Shown one piece after another: positions 36,186 through 45,787 of a stretch of 63,245 bases of DNA (positions are counted from its first letter, which is position 1; each line of letters starts with the position of its first letter). The notes under the pieces were generated by a model. It was not told where the DNA came from and made no database searches. It saw only the letters and a list, made by a program, of their open reading frames with translations. Made by a program: the position numbers and the translations under genes. This DNA is from RUG11241 sp964560085. GTDB taxonomy: Bacteria > Bacillota_I > Bacilli_A > RF39 > UBA660. The DNA is taken from contig CAZLKF010000007.1 in the NCBI GenBank assembly GCA_964560085.1, forward strand, positions 1 to 63,245, given 5' to 3'.

Positions 36186-36215
36186 CCTAGAAAGAATGAG
36201 TATTATATTTATAAC
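36186..36215 (-). repeat. 30-bp copy of the 20699-20729 repeat, inverted
   Basis: The minus strand reads GTTATAAATATAATACTCAT then TCTTTCTAGG, including TATAAT, so this copy may be the promoter of the truncated gene at 35970-36164. Confidence 0.7.
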
Positions 36216-36218
36216 ATT

Positions 36219-36246
36219 AAAAAACTTACCTATTTCTAAGTAAGTT
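36219..36246 (-). terminator. terminator after the island's aminotransferase
   Basis: The stem AACTTAC/GTAAGTT with a 10-base loop is followed by T6 on the minus strand, 8 bases past the stop codon. Confidence 0.7.
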
Positions 36247-36254
36247 AATTATTA

Positions 36255-37487
36255 TTAAAAACAACTTCTAATAATTTCAATAACAATATCTTGTTCTTCT
36301 TTAGTCATTTTATTATCTGAAGGTAAACATAAACCTCTTTGGAAGATATCCATTCCAATATCAGTTACTTCTCCTTCTATATAAGCATTACTATTTGCTC
36401 TTCCATAACCTTTTCTTGTAACAAATCCGTTATTTCTATATATTGGTTGCATATGCATTGGTTTCCAAATTGGTCTTCCTTCTGCATTATATTTAGCAAG
36501 TGTTTCAAGTATTTCTGTAGGACAAGTTTTACCATTTTCGTGAACATAACATACATCTTGTTCACCACGAACTTGTTTGCACATAGCTTCTGGTTTAATA
36601 ATCATACAAGATAACCAATAATTTGGTTCACTATTTTTAAAATCAATTGGATTCATTTCTACTGGTAAACCTTTAAATCCATCTCTATATCTTTCCCAAA
36701 TTGCTTTCTTTTGTGCAATATGTTCCTCAAGGTATGGTAATTGTCCTCTTACAACACCAGCTATAACATTAGACATACGATAGTTATAACCAATTTCTTC
36801 GTGTTGATACCAAGGAGCATTTTCTCTTGCTTGTGTTGATAATTTTCTTGCTTTATTGGCAGCATCTAAATCATCAGTTAAAAGCATTCCGCCACTTGAT
36901 CCAGTAATTATTTTATTGCCATTAAATGAAATACAATTATAAGCACCAAAAGTTCCAGTTTGTTTTCCTTTATAAGTTGCACCAAAACTTTCTGCTGCAT
37001 CTTCTACAATAATAGCTCCATGTTTATCACATATTGCTTTTATTTCATCAATTTTGCCTGGAGTACCATAAAGATGTGCTACAACAACATATTTAACATC
37101 TGGATATAATTCAAAAGCTTTTTCAAGTGCAATTGGATCCATATTCCATGTATCATATTCTGTATCAATAAATATTGGTATTCCACCTTCATATGTTATT
37201 GGATTAACTGTTGCTGCAAATGTCATATCTGAGCAAAATACTTTTGTTCCCTCTTTTATTCCAGCTAATTTCATACATAGATGAAGTGAAGCTGTTCCAG
37301 CTGATAAAGCTACTGCATATTTGCATCCAACTTTTTCTGCAACTAATCTTTCTACTTCATTTATATTTTCTCCGACAGTACTCATCCAGTTAGTATTATA
37401 TGCTTCTTCAACATATTTAATTTCATCACCATGCATTGTTGGAGTTGCTAGCCATACCTTTTTTTCAAATGGTTTAAATTCTTTCAT
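36255..37487 (-). CDS. DegT/DnrJ/EryC1 sugar aminotransferase (island copy)
   Basis: A 410-residue PLP-dependent sugar aminotransferase of the PglE/EpsN type. It makes UDP-4-amino-4,6-dideoxy-GlcNAc from the 4-keto sugar with glutamate. ALSAGTASLHLCMKLAGI and VEDAAESFGATYKGKQTGT (PLP-ring Asp/Glu region) are present, as are SFNGNKIITGSSGG with the Schiff-base Lys and IGYNYRMSNV. Compared with the resident copy (40033-41148) it is 39 residues longer, with an extra Cys-containing insert near residue 300. Its ATG overlaps the TAA of the 4,6-dehydratase (TAATG). Confidence 0.92.
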   Translation of the reverse strand: MKEFKPFEKKVWLATPTMHGDEIKYVEEAYNTNWMSTVGENINEVERLVAEKVGCKYAVALSAGTASLHLCMKLAGIKEGTKVFCSDMTFAATVNPITYEGGIPIFIDTEYDTWNMDPIALEKAFELYPDVKYVVVAHLYGTPGKIDEIKAICDKHGAIIVEDAAESFGATYKGKQTGTFGAYNCISFNGNKIITGSSGGMLLTDDLDAANKARKLSTQARENAPWYQHEEIGYNYRMSNVIAGVVRGQLPYLEEHIAQKKAIWERYRDGFKGLPVEMNPIDFKNSEPNYWLSCMIIKPEAMCKQVRGEQDVCYVHENGKTCPTEILETLAKYNAEGRPIWKPMHMQPIYRNNGFVTRKGYGRANSNAYIEGEVTDIGMDIFQRGLCLPSDNKMTKEEQDIVIEIIRSCF

Positions 37488-39361
37488 TATTTACCTTTCC
37501 TTTCATGATCTACTGTATAAGTTGTAACAATTTTTGCAACTTTTTCTTTTATGTCATCATTATTATTATAAGAAGCTTCTATTAATTTGTCTAAATCTTT
37601 TAAGAAAGTATTAGGAATTTCTAAAGGTTGTCCAATACTAATATGTTTATTAGGAGTTTGTTTTCTTCCTTCCTCATCCATTAATCTTTCTTCATACAAC
37701 TTCTCGCCAGGTCTTAATCCAGTTACTTTTATTTCAATATCCACATTTGGTTCTAAACCTTTATATCTAATTAATTTTTCAGCAAGTTCATAAATTTTAA
37801 CTGGTTCACCCATATCTAATATAAATATTTCTCCACCTTCTGCATAGCATCCAGCTTGTAATATTAAATTAACTGCTTCACGTATTGTCATAAAGAATCT
37901 AGTTATTTCTTTGTGTGTAACTGTTACCGGTCCACCACATTCTATTTGTTTTAAGAATAATGGAATGACTGAACCATTTGAACCAAGTACATTACCAAAT
38001 CTTACTGCGACATATGTTGTATTTTTTGATAGCTTATCATATGATTGCATAATCATTTCGCAAATTCGTTTACTAGCACCCATTATGTTCGTTGGTCGAA
38101 CTGCCTTATCCGTACTAACAAAAACAAACTTTTCTACTTTGTATTTATCTGCTAATTTACAAGCATTAAGTGTTCCTAAACAATTATTTTTTATTGCTTC
38201 ATTTGGACTTACTTCCATAAGTGGTACATGTTTGTGTGCTGCTGCATGAAATACCATATTAGGTTTTAATTCTTTAAATACTTTTTCTAATCTATCATAA
38301 TCTCTAACACTCCCTATAATAGTATGTAAATCAAGTTCAGGATATTTTCTTAATAATTCTTGTTGAATATCATATGCATAGTTTTCACTAATATCAAATA
38401 TGATTAATGTTTTTGGATTAGAGTCAGCTATCTGTCTACATAACTCAGAACCGATAGATCCTCCTCCACCTGTTACAAGAACTATTTTATTTTTTATATT
38501 ATTTACTATTTCTTCGTTATTAACGACAACTTGATTTCTTCCTAAGAAGTCTTCATAGTTAAGAGGTCTTACACTCTTAGCAATATCTTTATCTTCTTCA
38601 TTCATTGATAAATATATTGAAGGTAATATTTTAATCTCACAATTTGTTTTTTGACATTCTGTAACAATTTTAGAAATTTCAGTTTTTGGTGCACTTGGCA
38701 TTGCAATAATTATTTCTTCTATTTCAAATTTCTCGGCATTTTTTGAAATCGTATTTCTAGCACCACATACAGGAATTCCACGAAGATATTCACCTTTTAA
38801 TTCTTTATTATCATCTATAATACATTTGATTTTCGAATTAAACATACGTTGATTATTAAGTATCTCATCTATTAATAATCTTCCTGCAGATCCAGCTCCA
38901 ATAATCATTGTATTTTTCTTTTTATATTTATTTTCAACTTTAATATATACTGCTCTAGCAATTCTATATGAATATCTTATTCCCGATACTAAAATTATCA
39001 TTAACAATACTCTAATTAGAAAATAACTTCTTGGCATATCTATATTAAATGCAAAGTGATAAGCAAATGAAGCAATCTCTACTCCTATACATCCACCTAC
39101 GACATTTAAAAGCTCAATTATTGAAGCATAGCTCCATACACTTGTATATAGTTTTAATAAACAAAATAATGCAACCATTACTAATGCATCTATTGAAGCA
39201 AAGATAAAAAATCCATCCATATATTGATTTGGTATATCCCCAAAATCAAATCTTAACCATAATGCTAATATTGAACATAAAAATAATGTAATAATATCTA
39301 AGACTAAAAATGATATTATTTTATTCTTCTTCGTTTTAACTAAATTTCTTACTTTTTTCAT
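37487..39361 (-). CDS. membrane NDP-sugar 4,6-dehydratase (PglF/EpsC/CapD-like), island copy
   Basis: The 624-residue protein has four N-terminal TM helices (about 15-140) and a CoA-binding-like Rossmann domain (GAGSAGRLL). A C-terminal SDR domain follows, with VTGGGGSIGSELCRQI, HAAAHKHVPLMEVSPNEAIKNN and FVSTDKAVRPTNIMGASKR. This family dehydrates UDP-GlcNAc to the 4-keto-6-deoxy sugar. Together with the aminotransferase directly downstream it makes a 4-amino sugar, the probable substrate of the initiating transferase. The 41161-42993 gene is a diverged paralogue outside the island. Confidence 0.92.
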   Translation of the reverse strand: MKKVRNLVKTKKNKIISFLVLDIITLFLCSILALWLRFDFGDIPNQYMDGFFIFASIDALVMVALFCLLKLYTSVWSYASIIELLNVVGGCIGVEIASFAYHFAFNIDMPRSYFLIRVLLMIILVSGIRYSYRIARAVYIKVENKYKKKNTMIIGAGSAGRLLIDEILNNQRMFNSKIKCIIDDNKELKGEYLRGIPVCGARNTISKNAEKFEIEEIIIAMPSAPKTEISKIVTECQKTNCEIKILPSIYLSMNEEDKDIAKSVRPLNYEDFLGRNQVVVNNEEIVNNIKNKIVLVTGGGGSIGSELCRQIADSNPKTLIIFDISENYAYDIQQELLRKYPELDLHTIIGSVRDYDRLEKVFKELKPNMVFHAAAHKHVPLMEVSPNEAIKNNCLGTLNACKLADKYKVEKFVFVSTDKAVRPTNIMGASKRICEMIMQSYDKLSKNTTYVAVRFGNVLGSNGSVIPLFLKQIECGGPVTVTHKEITRFFMTIREAVNLILQAGCYAEGGEIFILDMGEPVKIYELAEKLIRYKGLEPNVDIEIKVTGLRPGEKLYEERLMDEEGRKQTPNKHISIGQPLEIPNTFLKDLDKLIEASYNNNDDIKEKVAKIVTTYTVDHERKGK

Positions 39362-39701
39362 TCTTACTACCTTCTTAAAAATAAGGTTTGATGATAGTTG
39401 ATTAGAAGTTTTATCAGAAATATAAATAAATATTTTATAAATTATATTTTTCTATACAACCATCAATAAACAACATTACACCCTTTAACCATTATCCCTA
39501 TATATGACCTATATTTTTTTATTGTTTTATTTTTTTATGAATTGATTAAGTAAACTAATCAACCACAATCTATTTAATTTTAAAATTTTTACTTTTATAC
39601 AAAAAAAACCAGAAATATTCAATGCTGACAGAATTTTTGAACTTAGTTAAATAGTCCACAAACCCTTATGTTATCTAGCTTTGTTAGTGTTCCACAGTAC
39701 A
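39362..39701. other. right boundary region of the island, gene-free
   Basis: About 340 bases with no credible gene. It contains TTGATTA, seven bases, TAATCAA (39542-39562) merging into AACCACAAT, like the left end, and oligo-T/A runs that may hold the promoter of the dehydratase. The resident sugar transferase is broken at the far side. Confidence 0.5.
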
Positions 39702-39707
39702 CTAACA
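39682..39707. repeat. 9-bp perfect inverted repeat at the right junction
   Basis: TGTTAGTGT, an 8-base spacer (TCCACAGT), then ACACTAACA. It overlaps the new stop codon of the truncated sugar transferase, within 15 bases of where its homology ends. The arrangement is like a recombinase recognition half-site pair. Confidence 0.6.
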
Positions 39708-40022
39708 CCAGCAACAGTCAACATTAAATAATTCAGGTAGTTCATCTAAAGATGTTGATCTTAAAAGTTTTCCAAATTTTGTTAATCTTACCTCATCTGA
39801 TAATAAATTACCATCTTTATCTTTAGCATCTGTCATTGATCTAAATTTGTATAAAGTAAATATTTTCTCGTTTTTTCCTGGTCTTTTTTGTTTAAAAATA
39901 ACAGGTGAACCTAGTTTTACCCTAACAAGAATAGCAACCACTAGAAGAATTGGTGATAAAACTATCAAACCAACTAAAGAAATAATAAAATCAAAAACTC
40001 TTTTAAGACAATTTTTATACAT
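39702..40022 (-). pseudogene. resident initiating sugar transferase, 3'-truncated
   Basis: The first ~100 residues match a PglC/EpsL-type phosphoglycosyltransferase (N-terminal TM, KQKRPGKNEKIFTLYKFRSM, LRSTSLDELPELFN). They then change to six unrelated residues and a stop, where homologues continue with V-LKGDMS-VGPRP and the R-P-G-L-T-G block. Roughly half the protein, including conserved catalytic-region residues, is gone. It follows the aminotransferase by 10 bases in the resident operon and defines the right edge of the island. Confidence 0.88.
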
Positions 40023-40032
40023 AACATCCCTA

Positions 40033-41148
40033 CTAACTAAATAATTTTTTTACTAATTCAATAACATAATCTTGTTCTTCATCAGTCATATTTGTATCAC
40101 TTGGCATACATACACCATTTTCAAAGAGTTTCCTTGAAACATCTTCATCATGTTTGAAATAGTCATAACCAGCAAATACTGGTTGCATATGCATTGGTTT
40201 CCAAATAGGACGCGATTCAACATTGTTTTGTTCTAATGTTTCCATAATATCAAGTGGTTTAACATTCGATTTTTCATTGATTGTTATACATGTTAACCAA
40301 TAATTAGAAACAACATCACTAGTTGGTTCTAAAACAGTAATGTCTTTTATATCTTTAAAAGCTTCAACATATTTATTATGAATATGTGTTTTTTTAGCAA
40401 TCTTATCTTCAATATGTTCTAATTGTCCACAACCAATAGCTGCACAAACATTTGATAAACGGTAATTATAACCAATTTCCTTATGTTCATAATGTCTAGC
40501 CTTTTCTCTTGATTGGGTTGCCCAGAATAAAGCTTTCTTAATTGATTCTTCATCGTGAGCAAGTAACATACCACCACCAGTCGTTGTAATAATCTTGTTA
40601 CCATTAAACGAGACAATTCCGTATTTACCAAAAGTTCCTAGCTTTTGACCATTGTAAGTTGAACCTAAAGCTTCGGCAGCATCTTCGATAACAGGAACAT
40701 TATGCTTATTACAAACTTCAATTATTTTATCAATTTCAGCAGCTAAGCCATAAAGATGAACAACAATAACTGCTTTAGGTGTATATTTCTTAAAAGCTTC
40801 TTCAAGAGCTTTAACACTCATATTATAAGTATGTGGATCAGAATCAATAAAAACTGGAGTTGCTTTTTCATACATAATCGGATTAGCACTAGCACTGAAA
40901 GTTAAAGATGAGCAAAATACAATATCATCTTGTTTTACATTAAGAAGTTTTAAAGCCAAATGAATTGCACTTGTTCCACTCGCTAAAGCACAAGCATATT
41001 CAGCTCCCATATATTCTTTCATATCATGTTCTAATCTGTTAACAAAAGGACCAAGTGGTGCTAACCAATTACTAACAAAAGCTTCATGAACATAAGCTTC
41101 TTCGTTACCTAACATTTGTGGTGATGCTAAAAAAATCTTCTTTTCCAT
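40033..41148 (-). CDS. DegT/DnrJ/EryC1 sugar aminotransferase (resident copy)
   Basis: A 371-residue PLP-dependent aminotransferase of the PglE/EpsN type, intact. ALASGTSAIHLALKLLNV, VIEDAAEALGSTYNGQKLGT and VSFNGNKIITTTGGG (Schiff-base Lys) are visible, as is IGYNYRLSNV. It probably makes UDP-4-amino-4,6-dideoxy-GlcNAc. It lies 12 bases after the 4,6-dehydratase and before the broken sugar transferase, so the resident precursor pathway survives even though its transferase does not; it could feed the island's transferase. Confidence 0.93.
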   Translation of the reverse strand: MEKKIFLASPQMLGNEEAYVHEAFVSNWLAPLGPFVNRLEHDMKEYMGAEYACALASGTSAIHLALKLLNVKQDDIVFCSSLTFSASANPIMYEKATPVFIDSDPHTYNMSVKALEEAFKKYTPKAVIVVHLYGLAAEIDKIIEVCNKHNVPVIEDAAEALGSTYNGQKLGTFGKYGIVSFNGNKIITTTGGGMLLAHDEESIKKALFWATQSREKARHYEHKEIGYNYRLSNVCAAIGCGQLEHIEDKIAKKTHIHNKYVEAFKDIKDITVLEPTSDVVSNYWLTCITINEKSNVKPLDIMETLEQNNVESRPIWKPMHMQPVFAGYDYFKHDEDVSRKLFENGVCMPSDTNMTDEEQDYVIELVKKLFS

Positions 41149-41160
41149 AAAAACACTTCC

Positions 41161-42993
41161 TTATTTATTTTCAGTTATTGTATAAGTTGGGACAATTTCT
41201 GACAATTTTTCTTTTATATCTTCATTATTTTTATAAGCATAAGTAATTAATTCATCTAAGTTTTTCAAGAATTTTCCTTGATCAAATTCAATTGGTTTAC
41301 CAATATGAATAAGTTTATTAGCTGTATCTTGTAAACCTTCTTCAGACATCAAAATTTCTTCATAAAGTTTCTCACCAGGACGCAATCCCGTAATCTTAAT
41401 TTCAACATCAACATTTGGTTTTAAACCCTTTAATTTAATTAAAGATTCAGCTAAATCATAAATCTTAACTGGTGAACCCATATCAAGGATGAAAATCTCA
41501 CCACCCTTAGCTAATAAAGCAGCTTCTAAAACTAACATTACAGCTTCGGGTATGGTCATAAAAAATCTAGTGATTTCTTTATGAGTAACCGTAACCGGTC
41601 CACCTTCTTCAATTTGTTTAAGAAATAAAGGAATAACCGAACCATTAGAACCCAAAACATTACCAAATCTAACGGCTACATATTCTGTTTTTGATTTTGC
41701 ATTATACGATTGAATAATCATTTCACAAATACGCTTTGTAGCACCCATAACATTAGTCGGTCTTACAGCCTTATCAGTACTAATAAGGACAAATCTTAAT
41801 GCTCCATACTTATCAGCCATTTTGGCTGTATTAAGTGTCCCTAAACAGTTATTCTTGATAGCTTCATTAGGTGACTCTTCCATTAAAGGAACATGCTTAT
41901 GAGCAGCTGCATGAAAGACTATTTCAGGTTTGTATTTTTTAAATACTTTATCTAATCTTTCAACATCTCTAACTGATCCAATTAAAACCACTAAATCAAG
42001 TTCAGGATAACGACTCTTAAGTTCAAGTTGTATATCATAAGCATTATTTTCATAAATATCAAAAATAATCAATTGTTTAGGTTTCTTAGGAGCAATTTGA
42101 CGACACAATTCTGAACCAATTGAACCACCACCACCAGTAACAATAACAACTTTTCCTGCAATAAATTCTTTAATACCGCTTTGATTTACTTTAACAGGAT
42201 CTCTACCTAATAATTGTTCATAAGAAACATCTTTTAAATTCTTAACTGGATTTTTAGTTATTTGTTGATAAACACCTGATAATATTTTTAATGAACAACC
42301 TGTTTCTTGGCAAATTTCAACAATATTTTTTATTTCCAAAGCATTAGCTGAAGGAATAGCAATAATAATTTCTTGAACATTATATTTAAGAGCATTTTCT
42401 ACTATTGTTGAACGATCCCCTACTATTGGAATTCGATGTAAATTTCGATTTTTTTTCTTTTTATTATCATCAATAATACAAACAATCTTGTTAGGAATCT
42501 TAGAATTAATTTCAATATCTTTAATAAGTAAATCTGATGCTTGTCCAGCTCCAATCAACATTGTTCTAACATTTTTTTCTTTATTAAAGTACTCTTTAAA
42601 ATAACGAGTTACGCGGTAAAACATTCTTGTTGCTCCAACAAAAACAAGTAATAACATAAAATCAATAAAATAAAATGTTTTTGGTAAAACAATACCAAAT
42701 AACTCTTTATACAAAAAACACGTTAAACAAGAAAAAAAGCAAGCCATAACAACATTAATTAATTCATTAACAGAAGCATATTTCCATAAACTTGAATAAA
42801 GTTTAAACATAACGAAATAAATAAATGTAATAACCATATCAATAATAATGTGATAAAACGGCATCTGATAAACACTTTTAGGCACATCAAAATCAAATCG
42901 TAGATTAAGAGCTAAATAACCGCAAAACAAAACAACTAACATATCAATTATGAAAAGTAAAAATTGTCGACTTATAAGCTTAAAATCGCGCAT
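41161..42993 (-). CDS. membrane NDP-sugar 4,6-dehydratase (PglF/EpsC-like), resident copy
   Basis: About 610 residues with four N-terminal TM helices, a GAGQASDLL Rossmann domain and the catalytic SDR domain (VTGGGGSIGSELCRQI, STDKAVRPTNVMGATKR). It heads the resident EPS operon. I use the ATG at 42993 (ATAGGTG upstream, protein starting MRDFKL) and not a start 25 codons earlier. Its base usage is closer to the housekeeping genes here than the island copy's, which fits residence. Confidence 0.92.
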   Translation of the reverse strand: MRDFKLISRQFLLFIIDMLVVLFCGYLALNLRFDFDVPKSVYQMPFYHIIIDMVITFIYFVMFKLYSSLWKYASVNELINVVMACFFSCLTCFLYKELFGIVLPKTFYFIDFMLLLVFVGATRMFYRVTRYFKEYFNKEKNVRTMLIGAGQASDLLIKDIEINSKIPNKIVCIIDDNKKKKNRNLHRIPIVGDRSTIVENALKYNVQEIIIAIPSANALEIKNIVEICQETGCSLKILSGVYQQITKNPVKNLKDVSYEQLLGRDPVKVNQSGIKEFIAGKVVIVTGGGGSIGSELCRQIAPKKPKQLIIFDIYENNAYDIQLELKSRYPELDLVVLIGSVRDVERLDKVFKKYKPEIVFHAAAHKHVPLMEESPNEAIKNNCLGTLNTAKMADKYGALRFVLISTDKAVRPTNVMGATKRICEMIIQSYNAKSKTEYVAVRFGNVLGSNGSVIPLFLKQIEEGGPVTVTHKEITRFFMTIPEAVMLVLEAALLAKGGEIFILDMGSPVKIYDLAESLIKLKGLKPNVDVEIKITGLRPGEKLYEEILMSEEGLQDTANKLIHIGKPIEFDQGKFLKNLDELITYAYKNNEDIKEKLSEIVPTYTITENK

Positions 42994-43131
42994 AACAACA
43001 CCTATTTCTTTAAAAATTATAACATAAATTTCAACAAATTTATACAATCTTAAATTATTATACAACAAAAAAGAATATTTTTATATAAACTCTGTGTTAA
43101 TTTATCATTTAATTAAATTTCAATCATAAAA

Positions 43132-43151
43132 AAAGGTGAATATTCACCTTT
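43132..43151 (-). terminator. terminator of the HExxH gene pair
   Basis: The perfect palindrome AAAGGTGAATATTCACCTTT is followed by T7 on the minus strand and overlaps the stop codon. Confidence 0.75.
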
Positions 43152-44979
43152 ATTTTACTTTATTTTCGCTTATTTCTTGTTCGAGTGGATTATTAAAATA
43201 ACCATCATAATTTAAAATATAAGCAAAATCTTTTTTTACTGTTTGATCCTTTATATCTAAATATAAAGTATTAATATAAAGCTTTAAATCAGAAACAAAA
43301 TAACGTAATTCCGGGTTCTTAAAAATTTCAAGAACCCCCTTTAAAATAATTATTTTCATTTCATCAGGTACAACTTTAAATTTAAGTGGTGTAGCTGATA
43401 ATGATTTGGCCTTTATTTTTTCTAAAACTTCATTACTATTAATAACAATTCCATATTTAATTAAAGCACTGAAAACAATACAAAAATCATCATGTATTTT
43501 TTGAACAAAGAAATCTTCTTTATCAACAATTGATCTTCTAATTATATTACCAGCACTACCATTTTTCGACTCTTGAGGTGAAAAACGGCGACATTTATTT
43601 AAAGAATCTGTTAATTTAGGAATATTATTTGGCAAAACCGGTAGATTAATGACACTTTCAATAGTTGCAGCTAAAGTGTAAATATTTTCATAATCAGCTT
43701 TCAAATCCATTTCATTAATTATTTTGATTAAAGCATCAACCTTTTCTTGTGGGCGTAAATACGGAATTGCAAAAATCTCAACTTCAATTTTTGATTTGGA
43801 AGTTTTATCATGTTCTAATATTCCATTAATAAATGCATAATCATCTATCTTAGTAATTTCATATTTTCTTATGCAATCATATATAAAATCACTATTTGCC
43901 TGAGGATTTGTTTTTAATATGTCGACTAGAAGTTCATCAGGAACATTAGGTAACACACTTAAAATATAATCAAATTCCTTTAAATTCCCATTACATTTTT
44001 GAAACCAAGCTTTAATAAAAATTTTTAATTTTTCAGGAATATAACCGCCATTGCAAACAGCATATATAAGAGAACCACCTTTTTGTTTTAATTCATCGAT
44101 TGTTGCTTTAGTTGGATTGTTATAATCAAAATTCGGACCTAATAATTCTTCTAATTGTTTGACATTATAAATAATTGATATTCCTAAATTTTTTGAAAAA
44201 CAAACGCCTTCCATTTTATTAAGTGGTTGACGCGTTTTCTTTAATATTTCACCACTTTCATAAGTTTTAAAAGTCTTTTCTAAAATCCCATAAGTGTAAA
44301 TTCGTACTATATCATAAAACTCATTAGAATTATTATATTTTGTTGTAATTATTGAATCTTGAATATATTGAAATAAGCGTTGAACATTAATGCCATTTAT
44401 ATCACCGGCAAGTTTATAAAAATTGTCATTGCCCGTGATAAAATTGGCCATTGCTTCATCAACAGAATCATAATAATGTAAAAATATTAATAATATATCT
44501 TTAGCAACTTGACGTTCTTCAATATAGCCATATGAATAATTAACAAAACCATCAGCATATAAATTACGAATAGGTTTAGGAATACGTTTTAACCCTTCTT
44601 GGTTGAATAACCAATCATTAACTAAAGTTTCAGAAAAAACATCTGACATTCCTTCTTCTAAAAAGTCGAACTTTGTTCGCATATTATAACTATTTAAAGC
44701 ATGTGAATATTCATGCAATAAAACACTTATTTTTTGAACATCATCCATTCTAAAAAAATTCTGATAAATCACACGGATTTCACCCATACCCAAATTAGAG
44801 AAATAAGCTAGTCCATGCGTTCTTTCAGTATTATCAATCCCCACATCAATTTCACGAATTGTTCTAGCTACAACTGACAAAAGTTTTTTATTGTTAGGAA
44901 ACATTCTTTTGCAGTAAGTCGAAATAATTTTGGCAACTCGTGCATTAAGTCGCAATAATTCATTTTCTTCATTTGTCAC
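43150..44979 (-). CDS. cytosolic HExxH metallopeptidase-like protein with long C-terminal region
   Basis: The 609-residue protein lacks a signal peptide and TM helices. Residues 89-93 are HEYSH in LLHEYSHALN, followed by FLEEGMSD (E108/E109), the arrangement of a gluzincin-type zinc protease with a third Glu ligand. The ~480 residues after the catalytic region look helical and repeat-like (many LPxxP/LxxIL periodicities) and may bind a substrate. A GTG start with AAGGATGTG upstream is required; no ATG is available. It follows a 267-residue paralogue by 4 bases. Target unknown. Confidence 0.7.
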   Translation of the reverse strand: MTNEENELLRLNARVAKIISTYCKRMFPNNKKLLSVVARTIREIDVGIDNTERTHGLAYFSNLGMGEIRVIYQNFFRMDDVQKISVLLHEYSHALNSYNMRTKFDFLEEGMSDVFSETLVNDWLFNQEGLKRIPKPIRNLYADGFVNYSYGYIEERQVAKDILLIFLHYYDSVDEAMANFITGNDNFYKLAGDINGINVQRLFQYIQDSIITTKYNNSNEFYDIVRIYTYGILEKTFKTYESGEILKKTRQPLNKMEGVCFSKNLGISIIYNVKQLEELLGPNFDYNNPTKATIDELKQKGGSLIYAVCNGGYIPEKLKIFIKAWFQKCNGNLKEFDYILSVLPNVPDELLVDILKTNPQANSDFIYDCIRKYEITKIDDYAFINGILEHDKTSKSKIEVEIFAIPYLRPQEKVDALIKIINEMDLKADYENIYTLAATIESVINLPVLPNNIPKLTDSLNKCRRFSPQESKNGSAGNIIRRSIVDKEDFFVQKIHDDFCIVFSALIKYGIVINSNEVLEKIKAKSLSATPLKFKVVPDEMKIIILKGVLEIFKNPELRYFVSDLKLYINTLYLDIKDQTVKKDFAYILNYDGYFNNPLEQEISENKVK

Positions 44980-44983
44980 ACTA

Positions 44984-45787
44984 TCACATCCTTTTAATAT
45001 CTTTACTCGGTATTATTATCTCGTTATTGGAACAATATATTAATATGTTTTCATCAAAGCAAAAATCAACACCACAAATTCTTTGTAAAGCCTGATAGGC
45101 TTCATTTTTAAATGATGAAAATATATTTATTTCAGAATCAATTGTCGCTTTTTCAATTGTTGTTAAAAATGAGGGGTATTTTTTTATATATTCTTGACAC
45201 AATAAATCAAATTTCTTTTTATCCATTAAACAAAAATCCACGATTCCTTCTAAATCTTTATTGTGAGTTTTTAGAGTTCCCAAAATTGTTCGCACAATTT
45301 GAAAACAGTCATTATATCCCCAATCAAGATCTAAGATCTTTTTTATTTGTTCATTCATTTTTTCATCATCATAATGATAATCGAAAATTCCACCAGTTAA
45401 GTCATCAATAACACATATTTTCGAAATGAAATCTGCAAATCCTTCTTCAAGGCCATCATACTCACTAATACCCGCCAATTCTTTAGAAATAACATGTACA
45501 TATTCATGTATCAAAGTTAGTGTTTTTTCTAAACTATCTGCTCTAAAGAAATTTTCATAAAACAATATTTCACGTTTTTGGAAATCGCATGCTGCAACAT
45601 TAAAAGTTATCTCTTCATAATTTGCTTTCAATTGATATTGTTCAATTATTTCAGAAATTTTAACCAACAATATATCAACATTCACATTATTAGTTTTCAA
45701 CAATATTTTCCCAAAAAAGCTAATAATAATCTGTTTTAATTTATTTTTATATTTGTTAAGTAAAATAGTATCATTAAGTGGCTTCAT
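44984..45787 (-). CDS. cytosolic HExxH metallopeptidase-like protein, short paralogue
   Basis: The 267-residue protein has HEYVH at 94-98 (LTLIHEYVHVI) and GLEEGFADF with Glu114/115. The preceding strand FYENFFRADSLEKT matches IYQNFFRMDDVQKI of the next gene, showing that the two catalytic regions are paralogous. No export signal is evident. Its ATG directly follows the TAA of the 72-aa gene (TAAATG) without a strong Shine-Dalgarno, so translation is probably coupled. The three genes 46006-43150 form one operon. Confidence 0.7.
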   Translation of the reverse strand: MKPLNDTILLNKYKNKLKQIIISFFGKILLKTNNVNVDILLVKISEIIEQYQLKANYEEITFNVAACDFQKREILFYENFFRADSLEKTLTLIHEYVHVISKELAGISEYDGLEEGFADFISKICVIDDLTGGIFDYHYDDEKMNEQIKKILDLDWGYNDCFQIVRTILGTLKTHNKDLEGIVDFCLMDKKKFDLLCQEYIKKYPSFLTTIEKATIDSEINIFSSFKNEAYQALQRICGVDFCFDENILIYCSNNEIIIPSKDIKRM

